This document shows, one piece after another, positions 1-7,987 of a stretch of DNA of 64,000 bases. The first letter of the stretch is position 1. Every line of letters begins with the position of its first letter. The stretch comes from Geobacter sp. (GTDB lineage: Bacteria > Desulfobacterota > Desulfuromonadia > Geobacterales > Pseudopelobacteraceae). Location of the stretch: contig JANYBN010000210.1 of assembly GCA_025360785.1 (NCBI GenBank), positions 1 to 64,000 on the forward strand, given 5' to 3'. A program made the translations under genes and the position numbers. The notes under the pieces were generated by a model, which was given only the letters and a program-made list of their open reading frames with translations, ran no database searches and was not told the DNA's origin.

Positions 1-1022
1 CGGACACGGTCGGTTACACGATCCCGTTAGAAAATTTCAACATCATCAAATACCTCAAAGACAATGTGCCTAATATCGATAAGGCCATTATTTCGGTTCA
101 CTGCCATAACGACCTCGGGCTGTCGGTGGCCAACTCGATCGCCGCCATACAGGCCGGCGCCGGCCAGGTGGAGTGCACGATCAACGGTATCGGCGAGAGG
201 GCCGGCAACTGCTCGCTGGAAGAATTCGTCATGATCCTGAGAACCCGCAAAGACATCCTCCCCTTTGCTACCAATGTGGTTACGGAGCAGCTTACACCGG
301 CCAGTCGTTTATTGACCACGGTCACCGGTATTGCCGTGCAGCCGAACAAATCAATCGTCGGCGCTAACGCCTTTGCGCATGAGGCCGGCATCCACCAGCA
401 CGGGATGATGATGGAAAAAACCACCTACGAAATTATGACCCCTGAATCAGTCGGCCTCCTGTCCAGCGCTTTGGTACTTGGCAAGCATTCCGGCCGTCAT
501 GCCTTCAAAAAGCGCCTGGAGGAACTGGGTTACGATCTGGATGATGACAAGCTCAATCGTGCCTTTGATCGGTTCAAGGATCTGGCTGATCTGAAGAAGG
601 AGATATTTGACGAAGACCTTGACGCCATCGTTTCTGACGAGGCCCGCGAGGAAGACCAGTACAAACTGGATCACGTCACTGTCACCTGCGGATCGTTTGC
701 CGTGGCAACCGCAACCGTCCAGATGGAAGTCAATGGCGTCATCGTGCGTACAGCTGAACTGGGCGATGGTCCGGTTGATTCAACCTTCAAGGCCATCAAA
801 AAACTGACAAAATCCAAGTCAAAACTGACGCAGTATAACGTCGGCTCCATCACCGGTGGCACTGATGCACAGGGAGAGGTCACTGTCCGGGTAAGTGAAG
901 GAACCCAGACCGCAGTCGGCAAGGGATCATCGACCGATATTATCGTAGCCTCGGCCAAAGCTTATATCCATGCTCTCAATCGGCTTAACAACAAGCAAAA
1001 ACGGCTGACTGACGCAGTTTGA
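1..1022 (+). CDS. leuA: 2-isopropylmalate synthase, C-terminal part (5' end outside window)
   Basis: The reading frame is open from base 3 to the TGA at 1020-1022, so the gene is cut by the window edge. It encodes the end of the TIM barrel and the whole C-terminal regulatory domain. Visible family motifs are DTVGYTIP at the edge, HCHNDLG (metal-binding histidines) and GERAGN. The enzyme condenses acetyl-CoA with 2-oxoisovalerate in the first committed step of leucine synthesis. The C-terminal domain is where leucine feedback acts in the family. The full-length form (with regulatory domain) fits LeuA. The related citramalate and homocitrate synthases cannot be strictly excluded without the N-terminus. 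A terminator follows at once. Confidence 0.9.
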   Translation, partial: DTVGYTIPLENFNIIKYLKDNVPNIDKAIISVHCHNDLGLSVANSIAAIQAGAGQVECTINGIGERAGNCSLEEFVMILRTRKDILPFATNVVTEQLTPASRLLTTVTGIAVQPNKSIVGANAFAHEAGIHQHGMMMEKTTYEIMTPESVGLLSSALVLGKHSGRHAFKKRLEELGYDLDDDKLNRAFDRFKDLADLKKEIFDEDLDAIVSDEAREEDQYKLDHVTVTCGSFAVATATVQMEVNGVIVRTAELGDGPVDSTFKAIKKLTKSKSKLTQYNVGSITGGTDAQGEVTVRVSEGTQTAVGKGSSTDIIVASAKAYIHALNRLNNKQKRLTDAV

Positions 1023-1043
1023 CCGTACCGTTGCAATGCAAAC

Positions 1044-1086
1044 AAACCAAGGCCTGCGGAGATCATCCTGCAGGCCTTGGTTTTTG
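1044..1086 (+). terminator. Rho-independent terminator after leuA
   Basis: A perfect 14-bp stem (1044-1057 with 1070-1083) encloses a 12-nt loop. The 3' arm runs into a short T tract. It lies 22 bases after the leuA stop and just before the convergent regulator gene ends at 1097, so it separates the two transcription units. Confidence 0.85.
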
Positions 1087-1096
1087 TTAAACATAA

Positions 1097-3910
1097 TCAG
1101 ATTTTCACCGTCTTATATAAAAAGTTTTTGAATCTGAACAGCTGCCGCTGCTCTTCCTCCTTCTCCAACCCGTCAGAAAGCGCTTTAAGGTAGCGAGCCA
1201 CCGACGGAATAGTTTTACCCGCCAGCAGGCGGGCCTTCTCGATCACCAACCGCACCGTTTCGCGTGAGATATCGTTATGCGAAAACGGCTCATACACATC
1301 TGTCCAAAAATCACCACCGGCCGCAATTCTGTCGACTATTTCACCCGCCAGCCGCTCGTCCAGGTCATGAGTAACCAATGCCGGCGGACAGGTTTCCAGT
1401 CGAGCGGTGCCGGTAATGGCTTCACTTATCGCTTCACCGGTTATGACGTTTTTTCGTCTGAAAAACAGTGCCCGCAGCAGAATGCTGCGCAGTTCACGGA
1501 TATTACCCTTATAGCTGTGGCGCATGAGGATGTCTTTGGCTTCTTTGGTGAGATAGGGGGGTGTCTCCCCGGTATCATTTTCGGCCCGGTAGGTGCGGTA
1601 GAGCTTGCCCAGAAAGTGAACCGACAGGTCAGGAATATCTTCACGGCGTTCGTTGAGTGACGGCAGACGAATCGACAGCTCCGAAAGCCGGTGGTAAAGG
1701 TCTTCCCGGAAACGACCGGCAGCGATTTCTTCGGCAAGGTTTTTGTTGGTTGCCGCAACCAGCAACACTCTGCTGTAACGTTCGGTATTTTCACCAAGTC
1801 GCATGAAGCCGCCATTATCCAGAAAACGGAGCAGCTGCACCTGGGTCTTGGGATCGGCATCACCGATTTCATCGAGAAAAACGATACCGCCGATGTTCTC
1901 CTCTAAAATGCCGCGCCGGTCGGTGTATGCCCCGGTAAAAGCCCCTTTTTTATGTCCAAACAGCTCCGAATAGGTCAAGTCACCCGAATAGGCAGCTATG
2001 TTTGTTTTCTTGACCGGCAATTCGCCGCTGGGATTGATATCGCGCCGATACAGTTCATTAAGCTTGTTATAGAGGTTGTTGAAGAAAAACTCCTTGCCGG
2101 AGCCGGTCTGGCCGGTTATCAGGATTGAGGGGAGCCCGATAGTCGCCTCCTGCAGAATGTTGCGGGACCAGTAGACGATACGATTGAAGAGCGGCGGGGA
2201 AACGGTGTTGATGAAATCGACCACTTCCCGGGATTTCAGACTGTTACCGATAATATTGCCCAGTCGATACGATGATACATGCGGATCCTTGTAGGCAACA
2301 TCGGTGGTAAGACGGTTCACCTCTCCCTGAAGGCGCTCGATGCGCTGCAGATCGGATATATGGCGGGCTGTCAAGGAACCGATAATCTGTAATATCCGGC
2401 GATGCTCTTCGCAGAAATAATCGTACTGCAGCGAGTTGAGACATATTACCGCGATAACCTCATCATCGCAGATGACAGGCACCGCAATTTCGCTTTTCAA
2501 AAGGGCGCTCATGGAGCGATGGAAGCCCTCCCCCTGCAGCTCCGCCTCAACTCTGGCGGTTATTTTCGCCTGTTTTGTAAAAGCTACATAACCGGTCAGA
2601 CTTCGCTCTTCCTTTGGCAGTTCGCTGCCGCCGACCATTAGTGGCGGAATATTTTTTTTCAACCACTCCTTATTCTTGGCGCCGATAACCGCTCCGCTCT
2701 CGTCCTCCACCACCAGCCATTTTGTGCCGTCCCGTTCTGTCACAAGGGCGATGCTGCCGGTATCAGCGCCGATCAGTTCCGTTGCCTTGGAAAGAACGCG
2801 TGTTAAAAACGGCTGCAGACTTTCAGTCCGCTCATTCAGAAGATCGCTGATTTCCGAGAGTACCCGGATTTCAAGATGTTCCCCCCCTACCTCACTGATG
2901 ACTTTTTCAACCATTTCTGCATGTGTCTGCAGCAGCCCCATCTCAAAATCAGTGAACTGGTACAGGTCATGTGAGTAGTAATTGAGCAGACATATTATAC
3001 GCCTTGTTTCCGGGTTGAAACGCGGAACGACATACAGAGACCGTAGTTCCAGAGATTCTGTCAGAGCCCTTTTCTGCAGATTGTGCTGCGTCAGATCAGG
3101 GATAAACAACGGCTTGAGAAGACTTTCATCCGTGATAATGCCCTGATCGTTAATGTAGTTGGAGATCAGCGACATTCCCTTGCGAAGATCCAGCGCCCCC
3201 AGCTGGTCATATTCTTTTTTCAGATTTTCATCCGCCGAAAAGCTGGCAAGATTTTCCAGGACTCCTGAAACCACCCCCTCGTGGGTCGGCACGAGTACTG
3301 CGGCCAGAGAAACCTTTTCAATAAGCTTAACCGCAGACCTGACCATCATCCCGGCCGCTTCTCGCGCCTTGAACTCTTCAAGCCGGCGGGCAAGGCGGAC
3401 CTGCTGGTGGTAAATTCTGGCCTCGTCGAGGTGGTCGGCCACGTAACCCACGAGTTCCGCCACCTCCGCTTTCATTTGACTGCTCAACACCTTGCCGGAA
3501 TGGTCATGGTCGATACAGAGCACGCCGATGGATTTTCCCCGGCTGACGACCGGCATAACATAGCTGGAGCGGAATTTGAAATGCACGGCATAGTCGTGAT
3601 CAGGGGAGTTCTTACTTGCTCCGGAAAGTTTGAAATCCACAGAAAGCTGGTTGACAAAAACGCTGGAAACGATCGTTTCCTTCGAAATGATCGGGAAGGT
3701 CGTTTCGACAAGCTCTTTGCCGAGTGACCCGGTGGCATGGACACAGGTGAGTGTCCCCCGGGTCAGATCTTCCAGATAGATGCGGATCTGTTCATCTCCC
3801 GTCAGCTCCCTGGCGTTTTCGGCCAGTGCATACAGAAGCTCACCGAGATTTTCCTTGCCGTAAGCGGCTATTGCGGCCTGAAAGTCTTTAAAACGGGGTA
3901 ATAGAGGCAT
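1097..3910 (-). CDS. Sigma-54-dependent transcriptional activator with GAF domains
   Basis: A 937-residue bacterial enhancer-binding protein. The N-terminal two thirds reads as two or three GAF-like sensor modules (roughly residues 25-165, 190-340 and 365-530). The AAA+ module has a Walker A GQTGSGKE (about 600-607), the sigma-54 contact loop GAFTGA (656-661) and a Walker B ending FLDEIGD. It should open sigma-54 promoters in response to a small ligand or redox signal. The C-terminal ~90 residues do not look like the usual Fis-type helix-turn-helix, so DNA binding may be atypical or absent. The start has GGAG eight bases upstream. It lies downstream of flgM on the same strand with a 106-bp gap, which suggests a flagellar role (inference). 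Confidence 0.88.
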   Translation of the reverse strand: MPLLPRFKDFQAAIAAYGKENLGELLYALAENARELTGDEQIRIYLEDLTRGTLTCVHATGSLGKELVETTFPIISKETIVSSVFVNQLSVDFKLSGASKNSPDHDYAVHFKFRSSYVMPVVSRGKSIGVLCIDHDHSGKVLSSQMKAEVAELVGYVADHLDEARIYHQQVRLARRLEEFKAREAAGMMVRSAVKLIEKVSLAAVLVPTHEGVVSGVLENLASFSADENLKKEYDQLGALDLRKGMSLISNYINDQGIITDESLLKPLFIPDLTQHNLQKRALTESLELRSLYVVPRFNPETRRIICLLNYYSHDLYQFTDFEMGLLQTHAEMVEKVISEVGGEHLEIRVLSEISDLLNERTESLQPFLTRVLSKATELIGADTGSIALVTERDGTKWLVVEDESGAVIGAKNKEWLKKNIPPLMVGGSELPKEERSLTGYVAFTKQAKITARVEAELQGEGFHRSMSALLKSEIAVPVICDDEVIAVICLNSLQYDYFCEEHRRILQIIGSLTARHISDLQRIERLQGEVNRLTTDVAYKDPHVSSYRLGNIIGNSLKSREVVDFINTVSPPLFNRIVYWSRNILQEATIGLPSILITGQTGSGKEFFFNNLYNKLNELYRRDINPSGELPVKKTNIAAYSGDLTYSELFGHKKGAFTGAYTDRRGILEENIGGIVFLDEIGDADPKTQVQLLRFLDNGGFMRLGENTERYSRVLLVAATNKNLAEEIAAGRFREDLYHRLSELSIRLPSLNERREDIPDLSVHFLGKLYRTYRAENDTGETPPYLTKEAKDILMRHSYKGNIRELRSILLRALFFRRKNVITGEAISEAITGTARLETCPPALVTHDLDERLAGEIVDRIAAGGDFWTDVYEPFSHNDISRETVRLVIEKARLLAGKTIPSVARYLKALSDGLEKEEEQRQLFRFKNFLYKTVKI

Positions 3911-4016
3911 GATGTCTCCTGCAGGTATAAAAACTCTTATGAGTATAAAATATACACAGCAGAAATGTAGCGCGGGAGTTACCTGGGGTCAAGGAGGAAA
4001 TTAATTTTCTGCGGAG

Positions 4017-4289
4017 TCACCCTTTGAGTATATTCAATATCTTGTCAGCCACATCCTTACCGCTGATATTGTAGGAACCTTCGGCCAGCTGCTGGCGGAT
4101 GATGTTCAGCCGTTCACGCCGGGCCTCATCGTCAGCCAGTTGAACAGCGGCAGAAGAGAGCGCAACTTCAACCAGGGGTGTTTCAGCAGTTGTTTGTGAT
4201 CCGGATATTTCACCGGTTTGCGGAGCTGGCGTGGCCGCGGCACCGTTTAAAAGCGCCATATAATTTGAAACGCGATCATCTATTTTCAT
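4017..4289 (-). CDS. flgM: Anti-sigma-28 factor FlgM
   Basis: A 90-residue protein whose C-terminal half (from about residue 55) matches the FlgM sigma-28-binding region: a helix rich in R/E/I, then YNISGKDVADKILN. The N-terminal half is low-complexity and probably disordered, as in known FlgM proteins, which are exported through the hook-basal body to free FliA. I chose the ATG at 4289 because GGAG (complement of 4296-4299) stands seven bases before it. An upstream in-frame ATG at 4316 lacks such a site. A sigma-28-type promoter lies just upstream, so FlgM probably limits its own activator sigma factor. Confidence 0.9.
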   Translation of the reverse strand: MKIDDRVSNYMALLNGAAATPAPQTGEISGSQTTAETPLVEVALSSAAVQLADDEARRERLNIIRQQLAEGSYNISGKDVADKILNILKG

Positions 4290-4328
4290 GTCGGACTCCA
4301 CTTGTCGATGTATCATCGTGATGACTCT

Positions 4329-4356
4329 TTATCGACAGAATCCGGGTAAAACTTTA
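4329..4356 (-). promoter_or_regulatory. Sigma-28 (FliA) type promoter for flgM
   Basis: Read on the minus strand: TAAA (complement of 4353-4356), a 16-base spacer, then GTCGATAA (complement of 4329-4336). The FliA consensus is TAAA-N15-GCCGATAA, so the -10 has one mismatch and the spacer is one base long. Transcription would start some 33 bases before the flgM ATG. Confidence 0.6.
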
Positions 4357-4475
4357 GTAAGCAGATTTATCCGTATTGCAGTGACAACAGCCGAAGTACT
4401 TATTCCCATGGTTGCAAAAGATTCTTCGGCAAATTTCACTTAAACTCATGTCCCATATCTATCTGTTTTATAGAT

Positions 4476-4508
4476 TGTAAAAAATGGGCAGGGTGCCCAT
4501 TTTTTACA
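4476..4508. terminator. Perfect hairpin, candidate bidirectional terminator
   Basis: TGTAAAAAATGGGCA at 4476-4490 is followed by a GGG loop and its exact complement at 4494-4508. The A and T runs sit inside the stem, so either strand gives a GC-topped hairpin followed by Us. No gene clearly ends into it on either side, so a role as insulator or attenuator is as likely. Confidence 0.5.
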
Positions 4509-4754
4509 CATCCCGCAAACCCTCACAGCACAGGCTTTTACAGACGCCCAAAAAACAAGTGTAACGTTTCTTTACACTTTTAATAATCCATTTTCATCCC
4601 TGCCGTAACAGCAAAATATCCCGCAAACAGTTATGAAAGCAGAGTTTGATGCGTTTATGCCCAAAAGACGGCTCTTTCTTCCCCAGTGGCACTTCATTTG
4701 TAACATGCTTTAATTATTGACGTTTTATTGAAATATTCTTGGATGATAACTACT

Positions 4755-4770
4755 TGGCACCATCCGTGCT
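4755..4770 (+). promoter_or_regulatory. Sigma-54 (RpoN) type promoter
   Basis: TGGCAC-CATCC-GTGCT has the required GG-N10-GC spacing. The -24 half is perfect and the -12 half differs from TTGC at one base. It points at the start at 4901, about 120 bases downstream. Confidence 0.6.
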
Positions 4771-4900
4771 CTACTGCGCTGGACGCAGTGATAATGGGCG
4801 TTCAGGGAGATATGGGCTGTTTTATCGGAAGTAAATTCTAATGAATTTAAATCGCTGTGCGGTCTTTGAACCGCATAATTCCAGCAGAGGAGGAAGACAG

Positions 4901-5840
4901 ATGAGAAGAATCGGAAACAGAGCGGTAAAGTGGTTGGTGGTGGCGATGTTCATATTGCCGGTCCAGAGTTTTGCGGCCACAGGTCAGAACCAGGTTGTAT
5001 CGATCAGCATCAAGCCTGCAGACGGGACGACTGCACAGAATGTCTTGACGGGCAGCGGGGTCAAGACAGGGCATATTCAGGATGGTGCAGTGACTGATGC
5101 GAAGATCAGCGGGACAATTTCGGGCTCAAAGCTCGGGGCTCATGGGCATAATGGCTCTGACATCACAGACGGGACAATAGCCGGTTCCAAGTTGACGGCG
5201 GGTTCCGTAACCAGTAACACTATTGCCGACAGTGCGGTGACCGATGCAAAGATCGTCGGCACAATTTCCGGCTCAAAGCTCGGGGCGCATGGTCACTCTG
5301 GCTCAAACAGGCGTCAGATTATCCTCTGTGATCTACAGAAGTGACGATTCCAGGATGATCCCGATTCCGTTACCCCCTGCTCTTAAGCTTCTTGCCAATG
5401 GCGGGTGGGGTACATCCGTAAACATTCCCTACGGACAGGACCTGCAGTTTACCGCAAACAAAGCAGGGAATATTACGATCGCACTCTCGGATCAGGCCGA
5501 ACGGGAGAGTTCTATTGCCATTGAACGGAATTTACTCAAAAAATCAGTCCAAAATTCGATCTGGGCGAGCCCGGCTTTCAGTGATGCCGCCTTAGATAAG
5601 GATTCAGCGACTAACATGGTCACTATAAACTGGGATTCACGCAAGACAGCATCGCGTTGTTCGCCGATGGGCGCTGGATAGCTGATTTTCCGGCATCCCC
5701 CCCCCGGAACTACGTCACTGAGAATGGCACTGTTCACGAAAGATAAAAAACCGGCTGACATAGGAAACATGTTCATTTCCGAGCAACCTTCACATGGCAA
5801 CCTGCAACTAATTCCCCGATTTGACCTGGCGGCACAATGA
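4901..5840 (+). pseudogene. Decayed secreted surface-type protein gene with frameshifts
   Basis: An ATG at 4901 with an AGGAGG site starts a protein with a clear signal peptide (basic start, hydrophobic stretch, SFAA) and degenerate repeats of the type ISGSKLGAHGHNGSDITDG, as in large Geobacter surface proteins. This frame stops at 5342. Protein-like sequence continues in another frame from about 5300 to 5640 (NIPYGQDLQFTANKAGNI and onward). It then returns to the first frame near 5645 (ALFADGRWIADFPAS) up to a TAA at 5744. A further open piece in the second frame ends at 5838-5840. A C9 run lies at 5697-5705. At least two shifts make this a pseudogene unless the sequence has errors. Substrate or role unknown. 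Confidence 0.6.
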
Positions 5841-6057
5841 ATTCTTATACTGACAAGCCATCAAGTACCGTATCGGGGCCTGAATGTGCGGGGCGAAACC
5901 TGTCCTCTACACTACTTACTTAATTCCCCGATGTAGCTCATGCAAACCTTGCCGGACCGATACCGTTGAATCTGTTGCGAATCCAATCTAAAACGACTAT
6001 TTTACTATTTCAGATACTACCGTAAAAACAGCCTGAATTATAATTCAAGGATTTAAC

Positions 6058-7968
6058 GTGCCTATTGTAAAGCGCCCCGTTATTCACATACTGGTGATCA
6101 TGGTTTTTGCTCTCCTGTCGTATTCCAACACGTTTGATGTGCCTTTTATGCTTGACGATTACGGCAATATTGTTGTCAACCCTGACGTTTCCGGCCTGTC
6201 CAACCTTTTCACCTCTTTTACCCTTGATCATATTACCGGCACGAAGCTTTCAAGCGACCTCCTGCTCAAGTTCCGCTCCATAGGATATCTGTCTTTTGCC
6301 CTGAATTACGCGGTTCATGGCCTTGATGTCTGGGGATATCACCTGGTAAACATCCTGATACATCTGGGCGTTTCGCTGCTCTGTTATGGTCTCGTCATAC
6401 TCACCTTCAAAACCCCCGGCTTCCGGAAGATCGGTGAAGACCCTTCCTCCCTGATCGACTCCCGCAACTTCATTGCGCTATTCTCCGCACTCCTGTTTGC
6501 CGTCCATCCGGTGCAGACCCAGGCAGTGACGTATGTTGTCCAGCGCTTTGCCTCGCTGGCGACGCTGTTTTGGATGTTGTCACTGGTGAGCTATATACAG
6601 TTCCGGTTTTTATCGGATCAGGCCTCAGTCGTATTCAAGCGTTCCGCCCTGTATGCCTTTTCGCTGATATCTGCCGTCCTTGCCATGAAGTCCAAGGAAT
6701 TTGCGCTGCTGCTGCCGATCGTCATTGCTCTGTATGAGTTCATGTTTCTGGAAGGGAAGTTAAAAGCAAGGCTCGCGTACCTGACCCCCATCTGCCTGAC
6801 CATGGCGATTGTCCCCCTGACCGTTATGTTTTCTGCAAAAAGAGGACTTTTAGAATCGCACGAAAAATTATTGGGCAGCCTGATATCCCGGGAGGACTAC
6901 CTGCTCACCCAGTTTCGAGTGATCGTGACCTATATCCGCCTTCTGTTGTTTCCGGTAAATCAGATATTTGACTATGACTACCCGGTCTACCATTCGTTTT
7001 TCAACCCTGAGGTATTAATATCATTTCTGTTTCTTCTATCAATCCTGCTCATGGGTGTATATTTCTACTACCGTTCGCGCAGCACCAAAAGCAGGAACAG
7101 CCACCTGTACCGCCTGGCGGCTTTCGGAATCTTCTGGTTTTTCATTACCAACTCGGTCGAATCCAGCATTATTTCTTTACCGGACGTCATCTTTGAACAC
7201 CGGCTGTATCTTCCCTCCATCGGGTTTTTTCTTACGATAGTTTCCGGGCTTGAACTGTTGCGGGCGCAGTGGGGCGAAAGAGCATCATACGCACTGAAGA
7301 TCTCGGTATGTGCAATGCTGCTGTTGACGACGGGGCTTTCCGCTGCCGCATACTCACGGAACAACGTGTGGCGGGATAAAGTCGGCCTCATGGAAGATGA
7401 CGTGAAAAAGAGTCCCGGCAAGGCGCGCCCTCGCTGCTGTCTGGGCAACATGTATGGAGGACAGGGCCGGATTGAAGAGGCGATGTATCAATTTAAAACC
7501 GTAACAGTCAACACTCCCGGATATGCCGATGCACATTATTATCTCGGTATGACGTATGGGCGCCTGGGGCGACTGGAGGAAGCTGTCGAGGAGTATAAAA
7601 AATCCAACGCAATCAGATTTGACAATGCCGATGCCCATGCCGACCTCGGTGTTATCTATGCAAGACTGGGGCGTTGGGATGAGGCTGTGCGGGAGTATAC
7701 AACGACGATCATGCTTTCGCCGCAATCGGAAGCGGCACATAACAATCTTGGCAATGCTTACCGGAATCTGGGGCGCATGGAGGAGGCACTGAGCGAATAC
7801 CGGACAGCGCTCAGGATCAAGCCTGATTTTGCCGAGGCGCATTATAATCTGGGAAGCACATACTCCAGCCTGGGGCGGATGGAAGAGGCAAGGAATGAAT
7901 ACCAGGCGGCGCTCAGGATTAAACCCGATTTCATCGAAGCACGCCGGAAGCTGGAAAAACAGCCTTAA
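6058..7968 (+). CDS. TMTC-like multi-span membrane glycosyltransferase with C-terminal TPRs
   Basis: 636 residues with a GTG start. The first ~440 residues are hydrophobic with about ten membrane segments. An acidic pair in the first outer loop (FMLDDYGN) and the later HPVQTQAVTYVVQRFASL motif resemble TMTC/GT-C type O-mannosyltransferases. The last ~180 residues carry five or so tetratricopeptide repeats (pattern YLGMTYGRLGRLEEAVEEY). GT-C enzymes use lipid-linked sugars on the outer face of the membrane; TPRs bind protein substrates. Two paralogues lie at 10833-12437 and 12427-14304. A target such as pilin, flagellin or another exported protein is only an inference. Function by sequence alone is uncertain. 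Confidence 0.75.
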   Translation: MPIVKRPVIHILVIMVFALLSYSNTFDVPFMLDDYGNIVVNPDVSGLSNLFTSFTLDHITGTKLSSDLLLKFRSIGYLSFALNYAVHGLDVWGYHLVNILIHLGVSLLCYGLVILTFKTPGFRKIGEDPSSLIDSRNFIALFSALLFAVHPVQTQAVTYVVQRFASLATLFWMLSLVSYIQFRFLSDQASVVFKRSALYAFSLISAVLAMKSKEFALLLPIVIALYEFMFLEGKLKARLAYLTPICLTMAIVPLTVMFSAKRGLLESHEKLLGSLISREDYLLTQFRVIVTYIRLLLFPVNQIFDYDYPVYHSFFNPEVLISFLFLLSILLMGVYFYYRSRSTKSRNSHLYRLAAFGIFWFFITNSVESSIISLPDVIFEHRLYLPSIGFFLTIVSGLELLRAQWGERASYALKISVCAMLLLTTGLSAAAYSRNNVWRDKVGLMEDDVKKSPGKARPRCCLGNMYGGQGRIEEAMYQFKTVTVNTPGYADAHYYLGMTYGRLGRLEEAVEEYKKSNAIRFDNADAHADLGVIYARLGRWDEAVREYTTTIMLSPQSEAAHNNLGNAYRNLGRMEEALSEYRTALRIKPDFAEAHYNLGSTYSSLGRMEEARNEYQAALRIKPDFIEARRKLEKQP

Positions 7969-7987
7969 TATTAGACCCGGCCGGAAG

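Larger units (their letters stand above)
4357..4900. other. Gene-free stretch between flgM and a decayed surface-protein gene
   Basis: I see no credible gene here. It holds a perfect long hairpin (4476-4508), a smaller inverted repeat (AAGTGTAA at 4557-4564 with its complement at 4572-4579, 7-nt loop) and a sigma-54-type promoter (4755-4770). A short hairpin in the predicted leader (ACTGCG near 4773 pairing with CGCAGT) and a twice-occurring ATCCCGCAAAC (near 4510 and 4618) are also visible. Their roles are unknown. Confidence 0.6.

Noticed and set aside
5724-5840. An independent small gene starting at ATG 5724
   Set aside because: No ribosome site stands before it. It is better explained as a tail piece of the decayed gene in another frame.
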